A stretch of DNA of 45,104 nt from Bacillus solitudinis (GTDB taxonomy: Bacteria > Bacillota > Bacilli > Bacillales > Bacillaceae_D), in assembly GCF_002797395.1 (NCBI RefSeq), contig NZ_KZ454943.1, positions 2,902,543 to 2,947,646 of the forward strand, in the 5' to 3' direction. Within the stretch, counting starts at the first letter, position 1. Every line of letters begins with the position of its first letter. The position numbers and the translations under genes are program-made. Below, piece by piece: positions 38,793-45,104 of the stretch. The notes under the pieces were generated by a model, which worked only from the letters and a program-made list of their open reading frames with translations, did not search any database and was not told the origin of the DNA.

Positions 38793-39515
38793 ATGGCAAT
38801 AGGAGATCGGATTTTTGTCACTACAAAGGCAGAACATGATGGATTGCAGCAAGAAGTTACTGCGCATCAGGCGGAGGATGCGATTGATGCACATAACGCA
38901 ACTAGCATAACAGTAGCGGATGCAAACTCACATTTCACTGGTACAAATGTTGAAACGGTATTAGATGAACTTTTTACATTTGCCAATAACGGTAAAACGG
39001 ATATTGCGTCTGTTATTGGCTCGCCAGCAACAGTTGGTGATACCTTTATACAATTAAAAACGCATATCCAAAATAGTAAGAATGATTTGGCTGCAAATTT
39101 AACCGCAAAAGGACAATCAAGTGTAGGTTCTGAAACATTAAATTCGTTGGTTGATAAAGTGCCATTAATTAACACAGGTAAAGGGTTTAAAATGGGAACA
39201 ATACCAGGTAATTATGGTGCTAGTTGGTCAACGACAGCTACAGTCAGTGGGTTGCCATTCGTACCCAAATTCATAATTTTAACTTACTACGATAATAGTA
39301 ATCCCGCAGGAACAATAATTACACACTCTGGGAAAATACAAAATCCAAATAATTCAACTTATCAGTGGTCTATTGTAAAAAACCACACGCAGGTAGGACT
39401 ACGAGTAGCTTCAGAACCTACAACGACTTCATTTACGGTATCTTTTGATGGAACTGCACCTACTCAAGCTCATACAGGACTAACTTACATTGCTTTTGAA
39501 GATTTATATATTTAA
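38793..39515 (+). CDS. Tail fibre/receptor-binding protein
   Basis: 240 residues. N-terminal helical part (KAEHDGLQQEVTAHQAEDAI), a middle with the fibre repeat-like LTAKGQSSVGSETLNSLVDK, and a C-terminal beta domain (about residues 130-240) with aromatic-rich strands (FKMGTIPGNYGASWSTTATV; SLPFVPKFIILTYYD-like) that resembles H-type-lectin-like tips. The best candidate for host recognition in this phage. Confidence 0.75.
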   Translation: MAIGDRIFVTTKAEHDGLQQEVTAHQAEDAIDAHNATSITVADANSHFTGTNVETVLDELFTFANNGKTDIASVIGSPATVGDTFIQLKTHIQNSKNDLAANLTAKGQSSVGSETLNSLVDKVPLINTGKGFKMGTIPGNYGASWSTTATVSGLPFVPKFIILTYYDNSNPAGTIITHSGKIQNPNNSTYQWSIVKNHTQVGLRVASEPTTTSFTVSFDGTAPTQAHTGLTYIAFEDLYI

Positions 39516-39532
39516 AAGGAGGTTGCAAATAA

Positions 39533-39814
39533 ATGAACACACTAATCGTTTATGATGACACAGGTTATGTAATATCTCAATCCCAAGGATTATCAAGAGA
39601 GCCTCAAGGAGTGCCTTTCTTGTGGGTAGATATACCAAGCAATAAAAGATTGAAAATAGCTGATGGAATCGGCATAGATGTTTCAGTTACACCACATCAA
39701 GCCATTTTAGAAGATATACCACCAAGCGAAATTGAAAATTTACGGTTAGAAATGGCTCAATCTAACACAGAATTATTTGAGATGATGATAGCTATGAGTG
39801 GAGGTACCGCCTAA
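39533..39814 (+). CDS. Small protein after the tail fibre
   Basis: 93 residues. Starts with a beta segment (TLIVYDDTGYVISQSQGLSR), then a helix (EIENLRLEMAQSNTELFEMM). Proteins of this type follow tail fibres in many Bacillus phages; function unknown. AAAGGAGGTTGCAAATAA before the ATG; the stop overlaps the next gene (TAATG). Confidence 0.72.
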   Translation: MNTLIVYDDTGYVISQSQGLSREPQGVPFLWVDIPSNKRLKIADGIGIDVSVTPHQAILEDIPPSEIENLRLEMAQSNTELFEMMIAMSGGTA

Positions 39815-39942
39815 TGTTCAATGAAAACAGCAAGCTCGTACAAGACTATGTTCTGTTGATTAATAACGGTAAGAAAACAATTGATGACATACCTATCTTT
39901 AGCAATCTACGCGAGGTAGTTTCTAGTGTTATCACTAATTAA
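39814..39942 (+). CDS. CD1375-like mini-protein, first copy
   Basis: 42 residues: NSKLVQDYVLLINNGKKTID, then DIPIFSNLREVVSSVITN. It aligns along its whole length with the next mini-protein and resembles the CD1375 family of very short proteins found between tail and lysis genes of Gram-positive phages. Start in a TAATG junction. Confidence 0.72.
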   Translation: MFNENSKLVQDYVLLINNGKKTIDDIPIFSNLREVVSSVITN

Positions 39943-39976
39943 ATTATTTTATCAAATATCAAAGGAGATGTTCAAA

Positions 39977-40123
39977 ATGACATTCACTAAAAATTCTCGT
40001 ATTGCTCAATCTTATGCGGTTTTAATCTTGGCGGGGCGGATGACCATTGATAGTGTGCCAAACGTGGGTAATCTTCGTGCTGTTGTTACTGAGATTCTTA
40101 CTGGTGAACAGACAGTAGCTTAG
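39977..40123 (+). CDS. CD1375-like mini-protein, second copy
   Basis: 48 residues from ATG 39977 with AAAGGAGATG upstream (the frame is open from 39926, inside the first copy). NSRIAQSYAVLILAGRMTID, SVPNVGNLRAVVTEILTGEQ: paralogous to the first copy with shared NS..xQxY..LI..G..TID..P...NLR.VV pattern. Function unknown. Confidence 0.72.
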   Translation: MTFTKNSRIAQSYAVLILAGRMTIDSVPNVGNLRAVVTEILTGEQTVA

Positions 40124-40151
40124 TTTATAATCACCATAGAGGTGAGGGTCT

Positions 40152-40796
40152 ATGGGGAAATTTTATAAACAATTTGTAGAAGCTGAGATAAAAACACGTA
40201 AGGGAATCATCGAAGATAGGAAAAGGATGATGCATTGGGGGTTAGAGCCTGGCTTACCTTCTTTTTTTGTGGAAAAGACAGATGAACTAAAATTAATGGT
40301 TCTACTGGCAATGGACAATTTCGCTTATAAATGTTTATGTGTTTATATTGAGGAGATCTTAATGCATCTTTTAGTTGCAGATGAAATGAACTCAGCTAAT
40401 GAATTTATTGCTAAGCTTGAAGAAACAGAAAGAAAATATAGAGCTGGCCATAAAATTCTAAAGGAACTAAATGAACGCGGAATAATTCATGCGGATGACT
40501 ATTGCTACTGCCAACGCTTTCTTAATGACTTTGAAAATGGTGGAGAAAGAATTAGAAACATAGAGGTTCATAACTTATATGCTGAGAAGATAAGTAATTT
40601 TGAATTAAGATCTGAAGTCTCTGGTGACATTGAAGAGTTTGGTAGAAATTTTCTTACTGAAACCATCAAAACCAATCCTGCGTTTATCCATATTGGAGCA
40701 AGAGACATGGTTTCTAGAAGGATTGTAGAAGACATGGCAGGTCTACATGATTTATTGAATAGAAACGTATCTTTACTTTCAAAATTAAATGGATAA
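40152..40796 (+). CDS. Unknown protein between tail and lysis genes (cargo)
   Basis: 214 residues, mostly helical and charged; one moderately hydrophobic helix (LKLMVLLAMDNFAYKCLCVY, about residues 47-66) but no clear membrane segment. Cysteines at DDYCYCQRF. Family not recognised. It has its own ribosome site (AGGTGAGGGTCT) and terminator, and stands between structural and lysis genes, so it is likely lysogenic or accessory cargo. Confidence 0.7.
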   Translation: MGKFYKQFVEAEIKTRKGIIEDRKRMMHWGLEPGLPSFFVEKTDELKLMVLLAMDNFAYKCLCVYIEEILMHLLVADEMNSANEFIAKLEETERKYRAGHKILKELNERGIIHADDYCYCQRFLNDFENGGERIRNIEVHNLYAEKISNFELRSEVSGDIEEFGRNFLTETIKTNPAFIHIGARDMVSRRIVEDMAGLHDLLNRNVSLLSKLNG

Positions 40797-40806
40797 GTTA
40801 AAACCG

Positions 40807-40832
40807 GAACTGATATTGTCAGTTCTTTTTTC
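40807..40832 (+). terminator. Terminator after the 214-residue cargo gene
   Basis: GAACTGA (40807-40813) pairs with TCAGTTC (40819-40825), followed by TTTTTT. It probably ends the structural operon here. Confidence 0.82.
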
Positions 40833-40936
40833 GTATTAGGATGATACTGCGCACTAATGTGTATAAGTAAATAAAAATTTGTATTGATAAATAATCGTAT
40901 GTGTTGGACAATATTACCATGTTCTTAGGTGGTTTA

Positions 40937-41104
40937 TTGGTAACAACACGGCGCAATATCACACTGAAAGAAGAGGTTTACGAGGAATTTTGTAAGTATG
41001 CTAGTAAAAAAGGCATTAAAGTTTCTACGTGGATCAATATCCAGATGAAGCAATTCATCGAGGAAGAAAAAATGATTGAAGAAGTGAAGAAGAAGCGCTC
41101 TTAA
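40937..41104 (+). CDS. Small ribbon-helix-helix-like DNA-binding protein
   Basis: 55 residues from TTG 40937 with TAGGTGG just upstream; the frame is open from 40901. RRNITLKEEVYEEFCKYASK, KGIKVSTWINIQMKQFIEEE is a good ribbon-helix-helix pattern (strand, helix, helix). Probably a local regulator of the cargo gene 24 bases downstream. Confidence 0.68.
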   Translation: MVTTRRNITLKEEVYEEFCKYASKKGIKVSTWINIQMKQFIEEEKMIEEVKKKRS

Positions 41105-41128
41105 ACGAGCTTTAATGAGGTGGAATAG

Positions 41129-41815
41129 TTGACGGAAGTATGGAACCTTGCAGGAGCAATCATTTTAAGTTTTGGTGGGAGTGGGGTGATTTTATTAGGT
41201 CTCTCAAGTTGGTTGGGGAGAATATGGGCAACAAGGATACTAGAGAAAGAAAAAAAGGAACATACGCTTGAAATTGAGAATTTTAAAAGTCAGTTACAAA
41301 ATAAAATTAATGTTGCTAATTCTTTAATTGATAAATCTGTTCATGTTACTAAATTACAGTACGACAAGGAATTTTCTATATATCTCGAAATATGGGAACA
41401 ACTATCTAGTTGTGTTGTAAGCACTAAAAAATTGTATCCAAGTGGTGTTCAAAATATACCTTATGATGAAAAAGAATTAGAAGAGTTTAACAAAAAAAAA
41501 TGGGCTGAATTTGCTACAAATTATAATGACTTTTCAAATATAATAACTAAGTATGCCCCTTTTTATGAAGAAAAATTGTATGAAAAGTTTATAGAACTAA
41601 GAAATCTTTGTAGTCGACAGGGCAAGATTTTCGAAATGTATGAGTTTGATGTGAAGTACAGTGCCACTTTTACATTTTCAAGAGATGCGAAACTGACTCC
41701 TGAAGAACATAAGGAAGTATACACTGAATTTCATGAAAAAGTAGCTGAACTGCAGAAGTCTCTTACAAAACAAATTAGAGAACACCTAAAAAGTTTACAG
41801 GCAATAGAACACTAA
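41129..41815 (+). CDS. Single-pass membrane protein with coiled coil (cargo)
   Basis: 228 residues. N-terminal membrane helix (AGAIILSFGGSGVILLGLSS, about residues 8-27), then a charged coiled coil (RILEKEKKEHTLEIENFKSQ) and a helical cytoplasmic domain with many aromatics. TTG start after GAGGTGGAATAG. A membrane anchor plus coiled coil is also seen in the 4732 protein, but the sequences are not clearly related. Possible superinfection-exclusion protein; inferred only. Confidence 0.72.
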   Translation: MTEVWNLAGAIILSFGGSGVILLGLSSWLGRIWATRILEKEKKEHTLEIENFKSQLQNKINVANSLIDKSVHVTKLQYDKEFSIYLEIWEQLSSCVVSTKKLYPSGVQNIPYDEKELEEFNKKKWAEFATNYNDFSNIITKYAPFYEEKLYEKFIELRNLCSRQGKIFEMYEFDVKYSATFTFSRDAKLTPEEHKEVYTEFHEKVAELQKSLTKQIREHLKSLQAIEH

Positions 41816-41846
41816 CTAAAAAACATGTCTAAACATAATGGTTATC

Positions 41847-41878
41847 AAGAATCCTTAATCTAGGATTCTTTTTATTTT
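41847..41878 (+). terminator. Terminator before the lysis genes
   Basis: AAGAATCCT (41847-41855) pairs perfectly with AGGATTCTT (41862-41870), followed by TTTATTTT. It separates the cargo pair from the holin-amidase unit. Confidence 0.82.
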
Positions 41879-41919
41879 GCCCTTACATTAAGAGAGGGCT
41901 CTTAGAGGAGAGATGTAAT

Positions 41920-42348
41920 ATGAAATACCAAACGAATACACTTTATACAACTGTAACAGGCGGGGCTTTTGCAAGTGGAGCTTTTCTTTTAGGGGGTCTT
42001 GATAATTTGGTTATTGCATTAGCTATCATAATGGGTGTGGATTTTTTAACAGGAGTAGCAGCAAGCTTAGATAAAAATAGTACAGAAAAAACTAGTTCAA
42101 AAAGGGCGTTTGCTGGATTGGTTAAAAAGGGTGCAATGATATCCCTAGTTATAGTGGCCAATCAACTTGATGTGATAGCTGGTAGTGATTCGGGGTTTAT
42201 GCGCAATGCCATGATTTTCTTTTTGATTGGTACAGAAGGTATTTCTCTTTTAGAAAATATGAATAGATTAGGCGTGCCATTTCCAGACTTTTTAACTAAA
42301 CGATTTGAACAAATGACAGATATTAAAGGGAAGGATGATAAACAATGA
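41920..42348 (+). CDS. Holin (phage_holin_4/TcdE-type)
   Basis: 142 residues with three hydrophobic helices: GGAFASGAFLLGGLDNLVIA (about 14-33), ALAIIMGVDFLTGVAASLDK, and MISLVIVANQLDVIAG plus AMIFFLIGTEGISLLENMNR. The DFLTGxxAS and NEGISxxEN-like motifs are those of the Cph1/TcdE holin family. Makes the membrane lesion that releases the amidase. Its stop overlaps the amidase start (ATGA). Confidence 0.92.
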   Translation: MKYQTNTLYTTVTGGAFASGAFLLGGLDNLVIALAIIMGVDFLTGVAASLDKNSTEKTSSKRAFAGLVKKGAMISLVIVANQLDVIAGSDSGFMRNAMIFFLIGTEGISLLENMNRLGVPFPDFLTKRFEQMTDIKGKDDKQ

Positions 42349-43049
42349 ACATTGTGGACATTCGAACCAAAACACCGCGTCACCCAACGAAAAAGCTCAC
42401 CTATAGAAAGCTAGAAGACATTCGTTCTGTAATTGTGCATCACGGGCTTACCTTACGGAAATTAGCAGGTACTAACATGGAGTCTTACCTTAATTTTCAC
42501 ATCACAAAAAATAACTGGTCCATAGGAGGATATCCCCTTGGAGTGGAACCAGACGGAACCATAAAGTTGTGTGCGGACTTTAATATCATCACTCCTCACG
42601 TAGGCAATAGCAACAAACATTCACTAGGTATCTGTTTACCTGGTGATTTTCGTTTTGAAGACCCCACCGATCCACAGTACCAAGGCTTACTTTGGTTACT
42701 AGCTGTTTATTTACCTGAGAAGTTACCTAATGCTTTTGAGATAAAGGGCCATAGCGAAATGCCAGGGTACAGCTGGAAGGCATGTCCGGTTATTAACATG
42801 GACAAGGTTAGAGCAGACGTTGTTAAGTATAAAAATGGTATCGATATTAATAAAGAGGAGGATGACAATATGACAAAGACTCAATTAGCTCCAGTGATTA
42901 AAATTTTGGAAATCTGGACGGATGCAAGGCAGCGTAACCCTCTTAATAAGAGTTGGTTAGAAAAAGCTAAGAGAGGTGAAATGACGGTCGCTAATTGTAT
43001 GCGCCTCGAGTTTGAAGCGAAGGTTAGAGGGTTGAAGAATAGCTTGTAA
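42345..43049 (+). CDS. N-acetylmuramoyl-L-alanine amidase (endolysin)
   Basis: 234 residues. Amidase_2 fold with zinc ligands in VIVHHGLT (His near residue 31), an internal KGHSEMPG and CP pair (SWKACPVIN) giving the His and Cys ligands. Residues about 150-165 are a charged linker (NGIDINKEEDDN), followed by a C-terminal cell-wall-binding-like segment of about 60 residues (LAPVIKILEIWTDARQRNPL ... EAKVRGLKNSL). The last 55 codons are repeated in decayed form at 44688-44851. Cuts the peptide from the glycan of peptidoglycan. Confidence 0.9.
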   Translation: MNIVDIRTKTPRHPTKKLTYRKLEDIRSVIVHHGLTLRKLAGTNMESYLNFHITKNNWSIGGYPLGVEPDGTIKLCADFNIITPHVGNSNKHSLGICLPGDFRFEDPTDPQYQGLLWLLAVYLPEKLPNAFEIKGHSEMPGYSWKACPVINMDKVRADVVKYKNGIDINKEEDDNMTKTQLAPVIKILEIWTDARQRNPLNKSWLEKAKRGEMTVANCMRLEFEAKVRGLKNSL

Positions 43050-43057
43050 TAAGAAAA

Positions 43058-43080
43058 AGCCCTCAGTTTGTTGGGGGCTT
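43058..43080 (-). terminator. Hairpin after the amidase gene, T-tract on the minus strand
   Basis: AAGCCCTCA (43058-43066) pairs with TTGGGGGCTT (43071-43080). The T-run (GGCTTTTTC) is on the minus strand, so it would serve the decayed minus-strand small gene at 43101-43151 and probably the amidase as well. Confidence 0.6.
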
Positions 43081-43100
43081 AATAACAAGGTTTTTAGTTT

Positions 43101-43151
43101 CTATTTCCCTATCTTTAAACCTCGTTTAAGTTCAAAATCAAATCGCAACAT
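43101..43151 (-). pseudogene. Vestige of the small minus-strand gene (left copy)
   Basis: Reads MLRFDFELKRGLKIGK and stops. The LRFDFExKLKRxLK part matches the intact 43-residue protein at 44906-45037, so this is a decayed second copy that kept its position relative to the amidase and its terminator. Confidence 0.65.
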
Positions 43152-43164
43152 TAGATAGAGTAAA

Positions 43165-43183
43165 AGTCCCTATTTAAGGGACT
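43165..43183 (-). terminator. Terminator of the membrane-anchored cargo gene
   Basis: AGTCCCT (43165-43171) pairs with AGGGACT (43177-43183); on the minus strand it is followed by TTTACTC. Ten bases after the stop of the 430-residue gene. Confidence 0.7.
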
Positions 43184-43192
43184 AATTATTGT

Positions 43193-44485
43193 TTACTCTT
43201 TTATTTTGTATCCACCCAACATCTTTGGAGTTGCTAACTCTTTGTTATAAGTATCTTTAAAATATACCGATATTGAACCTTCCGCTTTTCCACTATTTAA
43301 AACTATTTGTTGCACAAGTCCACCTATTTGTTCGGCAAATCTCTCTTTTTCATGCGGGGCAGAGTAGTACCAATTATCACTTACAATTACATCAACTAAC
43401 CTCCAATCATTTCCTCCTAAGCGAGGCATGATTTCCACAATAATACCTTCAGAAAGAGAAATCATTTCCGAAATTGCTTCATTGAAAATTTTATCAGTTT
43501 GAGCTTTTACAGTTTTTTCATCGGGATAAGGAAAAGTAATAGGTTGAATACCACCATTAAAACCATCAATATTATTTGCTGATGCTAAATCACCGGTCAT
43601 GTTTTCACCAGCTGTACCATATACAGTTTTTATCGCCTCAGGTTGTGGGTTCTCGTCATAATTAAACGGAAAGTTAACCATGGCTGAAAGATACCCGACA
43701 TCCCAAGTAGAAAGATCAAAGGTGACAGCGGCCACTCCATCTTTAACCTCAATGAAATCAGACTCAATATCAAAATTTGAATTGAGTACAGACATTTCAA
43801 AAATAGAACCGTCTGGAGCATTTGTGTTTGCTGTTAATGTCACCTGACCATCTGTTTGTTCAATATCAAGTTTTGCTTCAAATTCAGTAGGTGATTCCTC
43901 AGGTATTTCTATGGGTTCTTCAACATTAGAACTAACTTCTTCTGCAAGATTTTCGACAGGTAAAGGCTCTGAAATAGCCGTAACCTCAGTACTAGGCTCT
44001 GAGTTTGCGATACCTATAAACATAAGTGCTATAAATGAATAAAAGATTGAAGCAGTAACCATTTTCCATCTTTTTTTAGAACGAAAACCAAGTATTTTAT
44101 TGACCCATTTTCTACTAACAATTTCAATTTTAATATGTTCTTGTGAATTAATAGATTGTATGAAAGTATTAGGCATATTTATTTTTAAATCAAGAAGGGT
44201 TTTGCCAGAAAAATTAAATAATGTGGTTGTAGCAAACTTATCAATTGTTACAGAGTCAAAATCATTCCAGTGGTATTGTCCTTCCTGAATAATTTCTTTT
44301 TGATTAGCTGAGAGTTTAAACAATCGAAATCCTTGTTCATTTATACAAATATAAAAATTACCTAGTTTACCTTTAATAGTTCCCTGTGTGATATCCTTAT
44401 ATGATTCACCTGTATCTTTCATATAAATTGTTATAAGCCTTTTAGCAGTCTCGATTGCTAAAGGTTTTTTCTCTTTTTTACTCAA
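43193..44485 (-). CDS. Membrane-anchored cargo protein with PH-like N-terminus and exported C-terminal domain
   Basis: 430 residues. N-terminal cytoplasmic part (1-150) with beta-rich PH-like pattern (GTIKGKLGNFYICINEQGFR, LFKLSANQKEIIQEGQYHWN), a membrane helix at about 152-170 (TASIFYSFIALMFIGIANSE), an acidic proline-rich linker (about 172-205, VEEPIEIPEESPTEFEAK), then two exported beta-rich domains, the first Ig-like. Family not recognised. ATG-side ribosome site AGGAGGGGTT. It lies between the two copies of the amidase/small-gene repeat, so it seems to be cargo brought in at the prophage end. Confidence 0.78.
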   Translation of the reverse strand: MSKKEKKPLAIETAKRLITIYMKDTGESYKDITQGTIKGKLGNFYICINEQGFRLFKLSANQKEIIQEGQYHWNDFDSVTIDKFATTTLFNFSGKTLLDLKINMPNTFIQSINSQEHIKIEIVSRKWVNKILGFRSKKRWKMVTASIFYSFIALMFIGIANSEPSTEVTAISEPLPVENLAEEVSSNVEEPIEIPEESPTEFEAKLDIEQTDGQVTLTANTNAPDGSIFEMSVLNSNFDIESDFIEVKDGVAAVTFDLSTWDVGYLSAMVNFPFNYDENPQPEAIKTVYGTAGENMTGDLASANNIDGFNGGIQPITFPYPDEKTVKAQTDKIFNEAISEMISLSEGIIVEIMPRLGGNDWRLVDVIVSDNWYYSAPHEKERFAEQIGGLVQQIVLNSGKAEGSISVYFKDTYNKELATPKMLGGYKIKE

Positions 44486-44687
44486 ATTGAACCCCTCCTA
44501 TTTTCCTAAAATTTATTATGACAACTTATTCTATTTATTGGAATAGATTCGACAAAATAAGTGTTCATTCGACTTAGGTCTAGTACCAAAAGTCATCTCT
44601 TTTTCTCTAGTGTAAGGTTTTCAGATTTTTTGTATCTGATTAGATGTTCTCTTAACATTGTTAGACGGTCAAATAAATTTGTAGGAA

Positions 44688-44851
44688 TTAGCTCCAGTGA
44701 TTAATTTTTTGGAAATCGGATAGATGCAAGGTAGCGTAACCCAATCGGTAAGAGTTGGTTGGAAAAAGCTAGTAGAGGTGATATGACCGTAGTAAATTGT
44801 GTGCGGCTTGAATTTGAAGCGGAGGTAAGAGGGTTAAAGAACAATCTGTAA
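44688..44851 (+). pseudogene. Decayed 3' end of an amidase gene (right copy)
   Basis: Bases 44688-44851 align along their whole length with the end of the amidase gene (42886-43049). The first eleven codons read on in phase (LAPVINFLEIG then TAG); a one-base deletion shifts the frame, after which the match continues with mainly third-position changes to the TAA. An in-frame TAG also appears (CAAGGTAGCGTAACC). It is a relic, not a gene. Confidence 0.85.
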
Positions 44852-44856
44852 ATAAT

Positions 44857-44882
44857 AAAAAAACCCCTCCTTGTGGGGGCTT
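44857..44882 (-). terminator. Terminator of the small minus-strand gene
   Basis: CCCC (44864-44867) pairs with GGGG (44876-44879); on the minus strand it is followed by TTTTTTTATTATT. It sits 24 bases after the small gene and matches the place of the 43058-43080 hairpin in the left copy. Confidence 0.7.
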
Positions 44883-44905
44883 CTCAGTATGTAATTTAAT
44901 GCAAG

Positions 44906-45037
44906 TTAAACACTCACATTTCCAGCAACCCTATTTGCCATCCACAACAATAGTTCTAATTCGGTATTTTTTAAACTTCGTTTAAGTTTTGTCTCAAAAT
45001 CAAATCGCAACTTTTCGAAAACCAAATCTTTATCCAG
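44906..45037 (-). CDS. Small conserved protein, intact copy at the right end
   Basis: 43 residues: DKDLVFEKLRFDFETKLKRS, LKNTELELLLWMANRVAGNV, SV. A CTG (Leu) codon six bases after GGGAGGG is the only possible start, an unusual choice; a TTG four codons later is an alternative. Helical and amphipathic. A decayed copy lies at 43101-43151. I do not know the function; it may be part of the prophage end or a host gene beside the insertion site. Confidence 0.65.
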   Translation of the reverse strand: MDKDLVFEKLRFDFETKLKRSLKNTELELLLWMANRVAGNVSV

Positions 45038-45104
45038 TTTAATCCCTCCCGCCCAAGTTTAACTTACAATGTAAATTAAATTTCCCGATTAAACAGACTT
45101 AGTA

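Noticed and set aside
1-45104. CRISPR arrays, tRNA genes, insertion sequences
   Set aside because: No regularly spaced repeats, cloverleaf-like segments or transposase genes were found on reading both strands.

Overview
The window is almost entirely one temperate myovirus prophage in a low-GC Gram-positive bacterium of the Bacillaceae type. Support for the host group comes from AT-rich DNA, strong AGGAGG-type ribosome sites with many TTG/GTG starts, Bacillus-phage families (ArpU/Xpf-like sigma factor, BC1881, KTSC, CD1375-like proteins, Rha, DnaD/DnaI-type replication proteins) and a Bacillus-type LexA box. No tRNA, rRNA, CRISPR array or intact insertion sequence was seen. The species cannot be named from sequence alone.

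Layout. 1-424: end of an exported DUF4352-like protein. 537-1991 (-): a tyrosine-recombinase-like fold fused to an HNH nuclease. 2089-4627 (-): an apparent operon immA - small ORF - large serine integrase, read from a promoter (4669-4697) with a LexA-type box in its spacer. 4732-7172 (-): three overlapping or tightly packed genes of unknown function (soluble protein, zinc-ribbon protein, two-helix membrane coiled-coil protein) in the lysogeny cargo slot, the best candidate here for an undescribed exclusion or defence system. 7276-8027: divergent repressor/Cro pair with repeated 17-bp operators. 8110-13647: early and replication genes (HTH protein, Rha, DnaD-like initiator, DnaI-like loader, dUTPase, small zinc proteins). 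13737-14225 (-): CBO0543-like membrane cargo gene. 14433-15754: ArpU/Xpf-like late activator and a catalytic-domain-only tyrosine recombinase. 15943-19091: accessory genes (DUF4238, DUF2188, KTSC, BC1881, small membrane proteins).

19108-43049 is the late region. It starts with a candidate lambda-type cos site followed by Nu1/gpA-type terminase, gpW-like protein, portal, ClpP-like protease, gpD-like decoration protein, gpE-like capsid protein, FII-like and Z-like proteins: a lambda-style head. It then switches to a P2-style contractile tail (sheath, tube, gpE/E' with a clear -1 frameshift signal, tape measure, X, D, V, U, W, J, I, H), followed by several small Ig-like and fibre proteins, two tandem CD1375-like mini-proteins, three cargo genes, holin and amidase.

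43050-45104 (right end) holds a membrane-anchored cargo gene on the minus strand, flanked by two copies of a module made of amidase 3' end + terminator + small minus-strand gene. In the left copy the amidase is intact and the small gene is decayed; in the right copy the reverse is true.

Working together: the repressor holds the lytic promoter shut. DNA damage should free the LexA-type promoter, making ImmA (predicted to cleave the repressor) and the integrase. Early replication genes then lead to the ArpU-like factor, which is expected to turn on the packaging-head-tail-lysis operon. The exact att sites could not be fixed by eye.
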